DNA of 64,000 nt from Andrena cerasifolii (taxonomy: Eukaryota > Arthropoda > Insecta > Hymenoptera > Andrenidae): contig NC_135131.1 in NCBI RefSeq assembly GCF_050908995.1, positions 11,302,001-11,366,000 of the forward strand. Reading direction: 5' to 3'. The notes under the pieces were generated by a model that was given only the letters and a program-made list of their open reading frames with translations, made no database searches and was not told the DNA's origin. Made by a program: the position numbers and the translations under genes. Of the stretch, positions 11,809 to 22,600 are shown in pieces. How positions within the stretch are numbered: position 1 is the stretch's first letter; the number at the start of each line of letters is the position of its first letter.

Positions 11809-14106
11809 TTAAGTGGCGGTGAGCGTTTCCAGGATATCCTCCGGGCTCTTGTTCAGCTTACGGAAGTTCTGCCAGTGTTCCTTGGGCACGGTCCACTTGA
11901 GGAACACCTCGAGATTCTTGGTCAAGCTCTCCAGCTCTGTGAGGCCGTCGCTGGGGACAGGATCCTTGCCAGCGGACATGAGTGAATCGTGGAGGACCTC
12001 GTCGATCAGTCGTTTCCCAAAGCCGAGCTCGTCCAGCCGCTCCTGCTTGCTGATCCTCTTCAACAGCACGGCGAGCAACAGCCTCATCCTCTCGACGGTC
12101 ATCACTTTGTACTTGGAGGGAGACGGCAAGGGCTTTTCCGAGACAGCGACTTCGTTGGCGGCGCTATCCGAATTGCTGGAACCATCGGCGCTGCTCGGTC
12201 TGAGCTCCGGATGGCAAGTCTTCTCGTGGCACTCGAGGTCGTTCTTGATCCTGAAGAAGCTCTTGCATTTCTTGCAATCGTACGGCTCGTTCCTGCCGTG
12301 GATACATTTCATGTGTTTCTTCCAGTGGGGCAGCTGAGTGAAGCCAGCGTTGCATTCCGCGCATTTGAACGGTCTCTCGCCGGTGTGCCTTCTGGTGTGG
12401 AGCTTGAGTGCCGTGGAGTGGGCGAACGCCTGCCAGCAGACCAGACACCTGAACGGCCTCTGGCCGGAGTGCGTGCGCTGGTGCACGGTCAGCTGTGACT
12501 TCTGCGCGAACCTCTGGCCGCACGTGGCGCATCCGTGTGGTCGATCGCGCGCGTGCGTCCTCATGTGCTGCGGCAGGTGACCCTTGAACGTTTTATTACA
12601 GATCACGCAGAGGAACGACTTGACGTCCCGGTGGAGGCACTCGAGGTGCTTCTTGAGCGCGTCCCGGCGTACGAACGCGCGCCCGCAGATCTCGCACTTG
12701 TGATCCTTCTGGCCGTTGTGACGTTTCACGTGCAGCGCTAGGTTCGCCGCGCAGGTGAACGTGCCCGAGCACAGAGCGCAACGGTAGGGCTTGACTTGGC
12801 TGTGAGTGCGCCGATGCTGCACCAGCTGGCCACCCCTGGCGAAGCTCTTGTCGCACTCCGGGCACTTGTACGGTTTGAAGCCCGTGTGCGTCCTCACGTG
12901 CAGCTTCAGCCTCTCCTTCAGCGGGAACTCCTTGCCGCACTCGTCGCACTTGAACACCGGTCCCGCTCCGTGCACGATCTTATAGTGGTTTCGTAGGCCG
13001 CCGCTGCCTTTGAACCGCGCTTCGCATACCACGCAGCAGTACTTTTTCTGCTGGCTGTCGTTGCTGTTCGCCGACAACCCTTCGAGATCACAGCTGTCCT
13101 CCTTGTCCACGGTCTCGTCCTTCTTCGAGGCGTCGTCGCTCCTCGGCGAGCCGGAGCGAACCCCCCCTTGGACCTTGGGCCCGGATCGCAGCAGCACGTT
13201 ATTGTTCTCGCTCTCGAAGAGATAGTTGGCCTCGATGATCGCGCCGACGTTCAAGCTCGCCTCGTTCACTGGATCCTCGAGCTTCGGCTTCTTCCCTGGA
13301 TCGGACTCGTCGCCGTCCATCGATTCATCCTCGCTAGTTCCCTGGGAAGAGATCGCTGGGTCAAACATCGCGTCATCGCCGCTCGAGCAATCGTCCTCGT
13401 ACGACCCGTTCAAGCTTCTCGGGCTGGCGTTGCGTTCCTGCGCTGCGTCCAATGTCGTACTGGGATCCAGAGGCTCCCGACGAAACACATAGATCTCGTC
13501 GTTCAAGTCTTTGCTCTTGTCAAGGTCCAGGTACGTGTCCTCCTCGTTGTATCCCGAGAACGCATCCTTCAGACCTTTCCCAAAAACGCTCCCTTCGATC
13601 GTTCGTCGTTTGCTGGGCTCCTCACCGGCGTCGGCGTCTGCCCCTTTTCCGGCTTCCTTCACACCCATCGAGTTCTTCTTCAGCAACGATTTCGCGCGAG
13701 CCACGCTCTTCCCAACGACGCATTTCAGTTTCCTTTTAATCGCCCCCCCTTCGAACAACATACCGTCGATTCTCTCGCTTCTACACCCGTCCGTCTTCTT
13801 CCGCGACTGTTTTCTGCCCTGCCTCTCCTGACGCGCCTGTCGCTCGATCTTCCCGCAGAAGGCCAAGTTCCGCAGCTGGAACTGTTCCTCCTCTGTGGTG
13901 AAGCTTCTGAGGACCTTGAGTGCGTCCGTGCCGCCGGCGTCGTCCACGTCCGCGTCCACGTCCACGTCCACGTTCTTGAAGATCCCGTTCTCCCTCATCC
14001 GCGACTGCTTGACGGGCAACAGCTCCGTCAGCTGCACCTCCTCCTGCGGCTGCTCGCTTCCGGGCGGCTGATTCAAAACGGTCTGCTGCATGTCGAGCGT
14101 GGCCAT
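11809..14106 (-). CDS. Ten-finger C2H2 zinc-finger protein, single exon
   Basis: Probable sequence-specific nuclear DNA-binding protein; target unknown and I do not recognise an orthologue. The 765-residue frame is uninterrupted, without introns, beginning at the ATG at 14106-14104. Residues 1-356 are a low-complexity acidic N-terminus with an Asp/Val run (about 46-57) and basic patches near 97-150. Ten C2H2 fingers fill residues 357-632, most joined by TGE/TGF/SGQ-like linkers. Finger 6 (about 499-518) has only ten residues between its second Cys and first His instead of twelve. The C-terminal 100 residues (about 666-765) look helical (VERMRLLLAVLLKRI; LTELESLTKNLEVFLKW) and may be an interaction module. 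The N-terminus has no ZAD or BTB domain. GC content and codon use are higher than in the AT-rich genes to its left. An upstream noncoding exon is possible. Confidence 0.9.
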   Translation of the reverse strand: MATLDMQQTVLNQPPGSEQPQEEVQLTELLPVKQSRMRENGIFKNVDVDVDADVDDAGGTDALKVLRSFTTEEEQFQLRNLAFCGKIERQARQERQGRKQSRKKTDGCRSERIDGMLFEGGAIKRKLKCVVGKSVARAKSLLKKNSMGVKEAGKGADADAGEEPSKRRTIEGSVFGKGLKDAFSGYNEEDTYLDLDKSKDLNDEIYVFRREPLDPSTTLDAAQERNASPRSLNGSYEDDCSSGDDAMFDPAISSQGTSEDESMDGDESDPGKKPKLEDPVNEASLNVGAIIEANYLFESENNNVLLRSGPKVQGGVRSGSPRSDDASKKDETVDKEDSCDLEGLSANSNDSQQKKYCCVVCEARFKGSGGLRNHYKIVHGAGPVFKCDECGKEFPLKERLKLHVRTHTGFKPYKCPECDKSFARGGQLVQHRRTHSQVKPYRCALCSGTFTCAANLALHVKRHNGQKDHKCEICGRAFVRRDALKKHLECLHRDVKSFLCVICNKTFKGHLPQHMRTHARDRPHGCATCGQRFAQKSQLTVHQRTHSGQRPFRCLVCWQAFAHSTALKLHTRRHTGERPFKCAECNAGFTQLPHWKKHMKCIHGRNEPYDCKKCKSFFRIKNDLECHEKTCHPELRPSSADGSSNSDSAANEVAVSEKPLPSPSKYKVMTVERMRLLLAVLLKRISKQERLDELGFGKRLIDEVLHDSLMSAGKDPVPSDGLTELESLTKNLEVFLKWTVPKEHWQNFRKLNKSPEDILETLTAT

Positions 14107-17100
14107 TTGCCTTCGGTTCCTACTTCAGTCTCGAGAGATTTCGACGCCCAGCGCCATTAATCGTGAGTCGCGTGTGATCGTTGGGTCGAACGCTCCACTC
14201 GCTCAATCGATTTGGTACTTTGATATTTCGGATGTGTATTACGCAGACGCTTTAGATATTCCAGACATCGGTGGCTGCGGCGAATTTCGACTGAAAGGAA
14301 TCGGTAACTGCGACGAGGAAGAGAATGAACCGCGAGGACGCGTACGCGAGAGTTTGTAGAGCGACTGCAGTCGGTTATCGGGCTCTTATCTTTCCGATAG
14401 TCTCCTTCCCTCTCTTCTTCTCACTCAGCCATCTCTTCCTCTCCTTTGATACGATTCCACGGTTCCATGGTTCCAAGACACGACTGCTCGAGAGAACTTG
14501 GAGAATCCTAATTCACTATAGATTCTATTTTCCAGTCTTCTTGCAGGCCCTTCGGCGTGACCTGAATTTACTCTTCATTGAGGGTGGGATCGAGGGTAGA
14601 AGAATCGACGAAACGAGCGGTCGAACGATCTAACCCCCTTAACGTTCCTATCGCACGCTTCTCCCGATCGTCGCGTTTATCCTTTCACAAAAGGAGACCG
14701 TAGGAATTTCTTCCTTCATTTCGACTGGAAGGACCGTAATCCGCAATCAGTATTCGTTACAGCTTCCCACCCGCCTCGTTCCTGCACATTGCCCGTGTGT
14801 TCCCGAGGCAACGAGTCTCGCCAGTAGAAACCTCAACGAATGGTCAAACGAGCCGCCGCGAAAGGTCCAAGGACGCGAGCACCACGCGTTCATTCCACCT
14901 TCTCCTCCCTTCCCGAGCGTGCCCGCTTTCCGCAAGCTTCTATACCCTTATGTCGACCACCGTTCACCAACGACGAGTCCCCGTTTCGCGTGCAGGCTTC
15001 ACGGAAATGCGCGGCCAGTTGGTGCGCGCATTGGAATCACCGCGACAGGTTATAAGGATACCGGAAGTTGAGGAGAAGCGTCGACTCGGCCAAGTCCACG
15101 GACGCGGAGCCGAGGAAAGCTCGAGGCCCGTGGAGTCGTCCCGACCCCTCGTCGCGACGATACGATCGAGCCGCGCGTGTAACGAGCTAGAGGAGGGTCG
15201 TCGACGGGACGATGGACGTCGATACGATTAGGGGGGACACGACAGTCTTAATGTCAGCCGGTGTTCCGTCGACGATCGACTGGTGACTGCGAGAAGCTTC
15301 CTCTTTCTCTTGCCAGCGACGACGGGCTGCGTCCGTCGACGGCGATTGCGCGCCCTTTTCCACGCAAGCGCAATTCGCGGTCGATATCGGTCTGATTCTA
15401 CCCTACCCGCGCCCCTGCCGCCCCTCACGCTCCTTCTATACCCCTTTCGTTCTTCCAACCCTCCTGCGTGACACGTCCCCGTTTCTGCGACCTCTCTCAC
15501 CTTCTTCCCCTGCGACTCTATCGCTCGATCCTCATCACCCCAGCTTTCCTAATAGCCCCTTGATATAACTCGCGATCCAGAAAGAGTGCCCTGTTTCCTC
15601 GGAAATTTTGCAGGCGCGAGTACCTCCGTCGCGTGGGAACGGGAGTTTAGTTGTCGCTTATCACTAGCAACATTGCGCCGGTAATTGCATACGATACGCT
15701 TTCGCCCTCGTGGACGAAATAAGAAGACCTCGGTACCTACCTGCCGAAGAATACGCGTGACGATCGTCCAACTGGAGCGATATAGAGACGCTGACGCGGC
15801 CCTGCAACGCATCGATGTTACCGGACGAGTCGATAACGCTGCCTCGCGTTCCTCGGTGTTCACCTTGAAATCCGGTCACAGGCCCGTCGAGCTTTCTCGG
15901 AATGTTCCAGTTACGCGTTCCGTTTCCGATCAGCTGCTCTTAACTTTTGTCTTCTCTGAGGCTTTTGAATTAGCGTAATCAGTAAGCTTTGGTTACGCAT
16001 GTACGATGGGACTTGTTTAAAGCTATGATTCCAGTTAAGTTAAGGTAACTCTTTGGTCGGGCAATTGCTTTGGTGACTTCGACGCTTTTAATCGTCGCCC
16101 AGCTACGATCTTCACGGAGGACTTGGAGGTCACAATGGGCCCGAGCGCGCGCCGCGCGATTTGTGATTCAATTTCATCGACGTTATCGCGCCGCTTCTAT
16201 ATTTACACGCTTCGACGTTTCCAGTTCATCGTATAATCTCTCTTTCTCTCTCCGGCCCCCTTATCTCAGCCACGTCATAATTTCCTCTTTAAGGAGTCTC
16301 TTTCCTTCCTGACTAGAGTGCGCGTGGCCCCGTGGAACGACTTCTGTGCACGAGGCACACGTTTTACATACTTGCACGGTAGAGCCGCTGTAATTTATAT
16401 ATATATAATCTTGCCCCTCGATTAAATTAAGCTGTGTTAGTAGCCTTCGCCCATCCGCGTAACGCTCTCTTGATTAGTGAAAAGCGAAGAACCCACCACC
16501 ATCTGGAAAGAAACGAGAGAAGTACCGAAGGCATTTCTTTGCTGTTTTTAACCTACCCTCTTCGACCTCTTTTGTTACTTACAACTACTTAGATTGGACT
16601 AGCAAGTCGGGGATTTTTAACCCCTGAAACTGTACACTCTGGGATACGTGATGCACAGTTGAAGCGGTTAAGCGATAAGACAATACATGCGAGGCATCAC
16701 CCGCGACACTTATCGTCGTTCCTATTATTATATCGATAGAAGTATTCGATAATCGCGCCTCGGGAGGGATCCCCGTTGGCCACGATATCGACTGAACGGA
16801 AACATTTACCATCTCCCGTCGATTAATTAACCGATCCCCGTAGTCGTTATTAACCCGTAATAGGTAACTTGTACTTTAGGAACGTCAGCCGGCCTGTTTC
16901 CAGGCGCTCGTATTTTACGAGTCAGCGCAGGCATTGATCGTTCCCTGAACATTTGCATCGCGCGCGATTGAAAGCTCGTACGCATTACGTGACCCGATCT
17001 TTAACCGCCTCGATCAATTTCTGTCCTACCGGGGCACGGGAGGGCTGAACGTCGATATTTCGCCGTCAAAGAATAGTTTGCGTCATACTAAATCAGGTGG

Positions 17101-17820
17101 ATCTTCGCTCTATAAAATACAACATTAATCTGACACGTGAGAGATTCCTCTGCGCGAGTCTTCGTGTTTTAAGAATATCCACTTTGCAAATACGTCGCAT
17201 TCTCTGCACGACTATTTTATCATTACGAAATTAAAACATCTCCGACGTATATACACCGACGCACGGCTACCCGTCTGCCCGTCTGCTCGCCTGCTCGCCT
17301 GCTCGCCTGCCTGCCTGCACGCGAGTATTCCCTCGCGTGTCACGCATACACGCGCGTACACGCTCGCTATAGACCTCGTGCTCCCGTTTCACGTCGCGAC
17401 GTGACACACGTTTGTGCGCATTGAACTTCCCAGTCTCGAAAGAGAGTAGAGACGGCTCGGTACGTGTCGCGAGATACCGTCGGCTCGACCCATTCTGAAT
17501 TTCCCGCCATTCCGAGGCCCCTAGGACGACCGGCTGACCGTACGTGCCCGTAGCTTCGCGCACCGCGTCGCGACAATGGGATTTTTACTCACCGAGCTGG
17601 AGATGGCACGGAATTTCGGCTGTCACGACGAGCAAGAGGCTTCCCTGCGAGGCGTCCGCTCAACCCTACCCTCGTATCGCCATCTTCGAACCCACGTTCA
17701 GCTCCGTCGATGAAATTGATGGGACCGAGTAGAGGGGCAAAATGAAATGTCGTACTACGTTTTACCGACAGATGGCAGGCGATAAGGCAGGCAGGGAGAC
17801 GCACGTGTAATGTATTAATT
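14107..17820. other. GC/CpG-rich gene-poor region right of the zinc-finger gene
   Basis: Contains the promoter and 5' UTR of the minus-strand zinc-finger gene near 14.1-14.4 kb, then CpG-rich sequence with many accidental reading frames on both strands and no recognisable protein. A low-order CTGCTCGC/CTGC repeat lies at about 17267-17320. Confidence 0.5.
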
Positions 17821-17898
17821 TTTTTTGAAAATTTAACTTCAATGTTGTTTCTGTTGATTCAGAAAGTTTGACGGGTCTTTGCAATGACAATTGGCGCG

Positions 17899-18150
17899 TT
17901 AAACAGACACGAGGCAGTTAAACTTTATCCCTTTCGTTTCTAAGTTCACGCGTTTTCCTATCTGCAAATTCTGTAGCGGTTTATGCCTTTTTTTGGAAAG
18001 CTTTATTCCAGATTGTTTGATGTAAATTTTGATGGGTTGATATTTGATTTTTTTAAACAAGTTTGCGGAGTCCACGGTCGATATGGTAGGTCTTCCTGGA
18101 CGTCTTGTACGCCCTAATTTTGCGACGCATGGTATCGTGCGATGAAACAC
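17899..18150 (-). pseudogene. Possible Tc1/mariner-type transposase N-terminal fragment
   Basis: A minus-strand frame of about 83 codons contains a GRTRRPGRP segment followed by a Lys-rich region resembling the second helix-turn-helix of Tc1/mariner or related DDE transposases (pattern K..QPIKIYIKQSGIKLSKK). The GRPR-like AT-hook between two HTH motifs is typical of that family. It sits in an AT-rich patch (about 17.82-18.75 kb) that contrasts with GC-rich flanks, which fits an old insertion. No catalytic DDE domain is present. The call rests on pattern likeness alone. Confidence 0.35.
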
Positions 18151-19542
18151 GATTATAAATTAGGTATTTATAAGATTGCAAGCTGTTTGTTAAGTAAAGG
18201 TATGCTTATACTTTCTGTGTTATCAATTCGTACTAGCACATAGAAGGATTCTATACCTCGTCTGTGGTACTGGCCAACTAAGAGATTTTAATGCCGAAAA
18301 AATAAACTGCGAATACATGCCATTCCCTATTGAATGTCAGTGATTTCAATGCTGTGGGAATGATGGCTTCCATAAAACGATTAAGAATCACCGAAGTAAA
18401 ATGTATTGAAACGCCTATACCTTATTAAGAGGTAACCTTGGGAGGGACATTACGTAAAATAAGGAAAAGGGTTTAGATACATCTGCTTTCGCACGTGTAC
18501 ATTTATTTATCTTCTTATCTAAATACGATAATTTAATATTTCAAATACAAGACATCACCTTCGTACAAATCATATAAGTCAAAGCTTTCGCCGATCCTCT
18601 GAAGATGGATCTGGGATGCACCGTACCGTTCCCCCTTGAAAGTTTAAAAAACTCGTCGCGTTTAGAATTCCGTAGATTTTTCAACCAGGAACAGTATTAC
18701 GATTAATCTCGTACAATTCACAACCCAACGTTCAAAGTATTTTTTCCCACCCGGCCAAACGTACATACATATGTACCAGCAGAATCGAAAACAACAGTTG
18801 CTGTTCGCGATAAAACCCAACGATCGCGACGCTTCCACAGAAAAAGCATCGATAATCGTTATCTATTCGAAGTCTGGTTTTATTATTCGCGTTAACGAGA
18901 CCGGCGAAACAAAAAATTCCAGCGCCCCGTTGGCGAATCTATCGACGGTATTAATCTAATCGGGCCTTTAGCCGTAAACAGGTTTCCCTCGAGAACTGAT
19001 CGAACGCGAGGGGCGTCCGAAACGCGAGGCGGCACCGTGTTATCCGAGGCGAGTCGAGTCGAGTCGACGCGAGTCGAACGGCGACGGAAACGCCCGAAGG
19101 CGGATCCGAGGCACGACGGAGGTTGAGTGCAGACGCGAGCGGCAGTGCGAATGGTACGGACAGTGCGAACGTGTGTAACGAGGGAGCGTGACCACCGCGA
19201 CGTATCCGATCTTGCTGAATTTTTGCTCAGCTGTCATTCGGAGCGCCCCTCTCTCTCGCTCTCTACTCCCCTCTCTCACTCGCTCTGATTCTGCCCGAGA
19301 GGAGACTGTGAAAGCGTGGTTCGTGGTTCGTGAGTGACGCGCCTACCAGGATCACGTCTCCTCCGTCTCTATGCTATTTTTCTGCCCGTACCCGTATTCT
19401 CCTCTCTCTTTCGTCGTCCCGCTCTCTTCGGATTCGTTCGTTTTCATTGGATCGCTCGCTCCATAATACCGTGTGCTCCCTTACGTTGACAACAACGCTG
19501 ACGACCGACGGTGACCGCTGACGTTTTGTTTCCGATCGACAG
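18151..19542. other. Gene-poor region, AT-rich then CpG-rich
   Basis: The left part continues the AT-rich patch; from about 18.96 kb base composition turns CpG-rich, with a GAGTC-type short repeat around 19050-19075. No reading frame with protein character. The CpG-rich end could belong to a promoter serving the exon-like segment that follows. Confidence 0.4.
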
Positions 19543-19695
19543 AATACGTCGCCGTGTGTGCCACCAGTTGCGTGTTGCGTAACAACGATTTTACGACAGC
19601 CACCTCCACTGGGCGCCGGTACCACCTACTCGGTAGTCGAGTTCAACACACCGCGCAGCATCCCTTCGCCGATTCTGCCGATCCACTCGAGTTCG
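19543..19695 (+). other. Exon-like open segment with splice-site-like borders
   Basis: A 153-nt segment is open for 51 codons, is preceded by ATCGACAG (acceptor-like) and ends at TTCG/GTGAGT, a strong donor. The translated end (VVEFNTPRSIPSPILPIHSS) has more protein-like composition than surrounding frames. There is no ATG in this frame before an upstream stop, so it would have to be an internal exon or part of a 5' UTR. No partner exon was found, and I do not recognise the product. Confidence 0.25.
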
Positions 19696-22600
19696 GTGAG
19701 TTTGTCTATTTGGCTTTTGCAGTTTACGAGAGCTACGGTTCCGGTGCAGACGATACCGCGACCCTCGAGTGTCGTTCCTTACAATTATATAGACAGACTT
19801 CGTAGAAGATAGTGTTTATTTATAAGAGTGCAAGATATTTTCGCAATCAGTCGACTCGACGATAGTTAGATTTCGTTGATATAAACCTAACCCAGACCAC
19901 GCCTACGGTCGATCGTGTTTACTTGAGAATCTCCGGGTTCGTTGGGAATCGAAGCGAGGCGCGTTCCCGCGGACCAGATCGCGATCTCGGTACACAACGT
20001 TGCGCGTTTATAGGTTAGAATGCTCAGAAGTTGGATCAAGATCGGACGTGCCTGTGTAGCGTGTGCACGGGAATTAACGCGAACTGAGGAATTTGAAATT
20101 AAGAGAGGCGCGCGCGCGCGCGCGCACGAAGGCTGCGCTCTCGTTTCGCGTCGCGCGATTCCATTCCATATTTATGACAAGTATGCAAAGCGGATGACAC
20201 GTGACGGACGCTAAGGAAAAAATCGCCTGTGTACGTAGACACGTACGCATGGAAGAAGGGCAAAGGTGCATCGTAATCGAACTTGCATAATTTAGTGGAC
20301 AGGCAAACGTGTACGATTCAATGCAGAGTAGTAAAGAGAACCGTCGCGTCGTGTTGCGTCGCGGCTCCTCCCGCCCCTCCCTTGTCAGTCGACCCCCACT
20401 TCCTCCTCTTCTTTATCATGTCCCCGTCTCGTCCCGCGGCGTGCGGGGCGCGGCGCGGCGCGCATCGTGACTGTAACGCTTCTTGAATATGCAACGTGTT
20501 CGTTCCTTCATCGACACGAAATTATTCATCGACCGGTCAGCCGTCCTTCCTTTTCTCGTCTCCATTTCTCCGTTGCTTTCGACTTTCGACTACCTTATCT
20601 CGATGCACCGTTCATAATACCGCTGAAAATCGGCTCGAGACCGGAAGCAAGGGCATCGCTTAACCTTCGAAAGGAAGGGTCCTTAATCCCCTATAATTCT
20701 CTCCGTACCTAACATCTGCTACTGTCGTTAAATATGAAATAGGATTGACTCGTGGTGTACAGATCGAAGAAACTTGGTTTGCCTATTTAGGGTTTTCAGG
20801 TGAAAGAAACAAGTGTGTCCGTGACTCGATGACGTTTTATACAGGTACGAAGGGAAGTTAGCTTTTGGCTGGAGGGCGATAACTCTTGTTAATTTGACAG
20901 TTAATTAGCGGCCCATCGGATCGATTCTATTCTTCTCTCCCAGGCACTTGCGTAATTGCTTGGCTTTTTTCTTCTCCCTTACTCGCGGAAACTTGACGAC
21001 CGTATCCGTTTACCTTGCTAATTGCCGGCCATCGTCGCGTAGTCACGAGCAATTGAATCTCCGTTAGAAGAGGGTGTACTTTTTTTTCTCTTTCGGCGAC
21101 CGATTTCCGCACGCACGATGCGCGCCGACTTTCCGGGATGCCCCCTCGCATCTGAGAACCACTGTTCGCATGACTTTCATTAATCTGACCGCGCCTGAAG
21201 CCTCGTCTTGTGCTCGTCTTGTATCTCGTCTCTATGCGCGCACGGTGACACCACGTGTAGACCGTAGGTACGTGTATTTGGCTCGTTTCCCTTCTGCCCT
21301 CTCTCTAGTCTCTGCACAGCATACTCACAAACGATTTTTCACCCTTTTCCTCTGTTCCGCTCGCACCCTAAACCAGTGATAATCGCGAGCGCACACTTTC
21401 ACGTGGCCACTGGCCGCTATTCCAATCAGAAGCTACTTAAGCGACCGTGTATTTCCCACGCGCTCGATCCCTCGATCCTTCCTACGTTTTTCCCGTCACG
21501 AGTCGAGCTTCCTCCCTCCGCTCGCTCTTCCGCTACCCTCAACCGCGATTCATACTCGCGATTAGTGGCGGCAGACAATTTTCGGCCAAAGAAAATTTAA
21601 TAAAAATATTTGATGATATTTCGTGGAAAGGGCGTCGAATCTCCAAATCCGCAACTGTTCCTTCGACCTGGCTACCTGCCGCTGCGCCACAGTCGAAATA
21701 TCGAGACATGCTGGTACCGTCCACGGTTCCGGGGCTACGATCTCGCGGAAACGGGCTGGAAATTGTAGCAGCGTTGCATCGTGAATCATTGCACGGGCCA
21801 CTATCGTTACAGTTAATCGACGGTAAAGTCGCTCGCCCCGTAAGCAGTAATTGCGCCTCTAGCTGGCCAACAACTGAATCTCGCGAGTCACGACGGCTGC
21901 GGCGCAGAAATCGGTGTGTCGGTGCATCGATTTTCAGCAAATCCCTCCAGGCACTTGTAACGTGGATCTGTCTATACTCTATTGGAAGAAATTGGAGGGT
22001 CTTTAGCGTCCCGTTCCGATATATCGCGAGTGGATGAATTTCCATTCTTACGTGGCGATTCGATCGGGGGCCCGGGATTGCTCGAAAGGGTTCCTTAACG
22101 AACGGTCCCGGTCGGAGGGAAGGTGGAGGAAAAGGAGGGTCGACGCGTGGTTCTCTTGGCGCTTGAAACTCTCTCAAGTCACGGACTTGACTGAGTTAAG
22201 ACGCTCTTAAGGCTAGTAGAGGGTGTTAACCTTTTGCACTCCCGCTAGCTCACCTGCGATAGCTACTTGCCAGCCAGCGATACGCCATTATTTTCCGTAA
22301 CGTTTCAATTTTATACCCGAGCTGGCTCCCTCCTTTCCATCCCTGCGATTCGGTTTCTGTCTCCGCACAGTCTCTTCCTCCTCTTCCTCCTCTTCTTCCC
22401 AGCACCTCTAGCGAGCAAGCACTGAGCTTTCGGAGCAAATTTTGAAAGATGCGTCGTGAATATTTTCGGTATTTTCACCATATCGAAATCCCGAACTCTC
22501 GGGTGCTTCTTCGTTGATTTAGAGATTGAATTGCCTCGCGTTTAACAGGTTCGCAAGCGTGCAACCTGGCGATTATTATTTTATCGCGCAATGATAGACT

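Noticed and set aside
13168..14160. 330-codon plus-strand frame opposite the zinc-finger gene
   Set aside because: Shadow of the GC-rich minus-strand coding sequence; composition is His/Leu/Val/Arg rich with no domain.
21447..22177. Overlapping frames of about 196 and 212 codons on opposite strands
   Set aside because: They overlap each other, are Arg/Ser/Pro-rich and show no domain, as expected when CpG-rich sequence is stop-poor.
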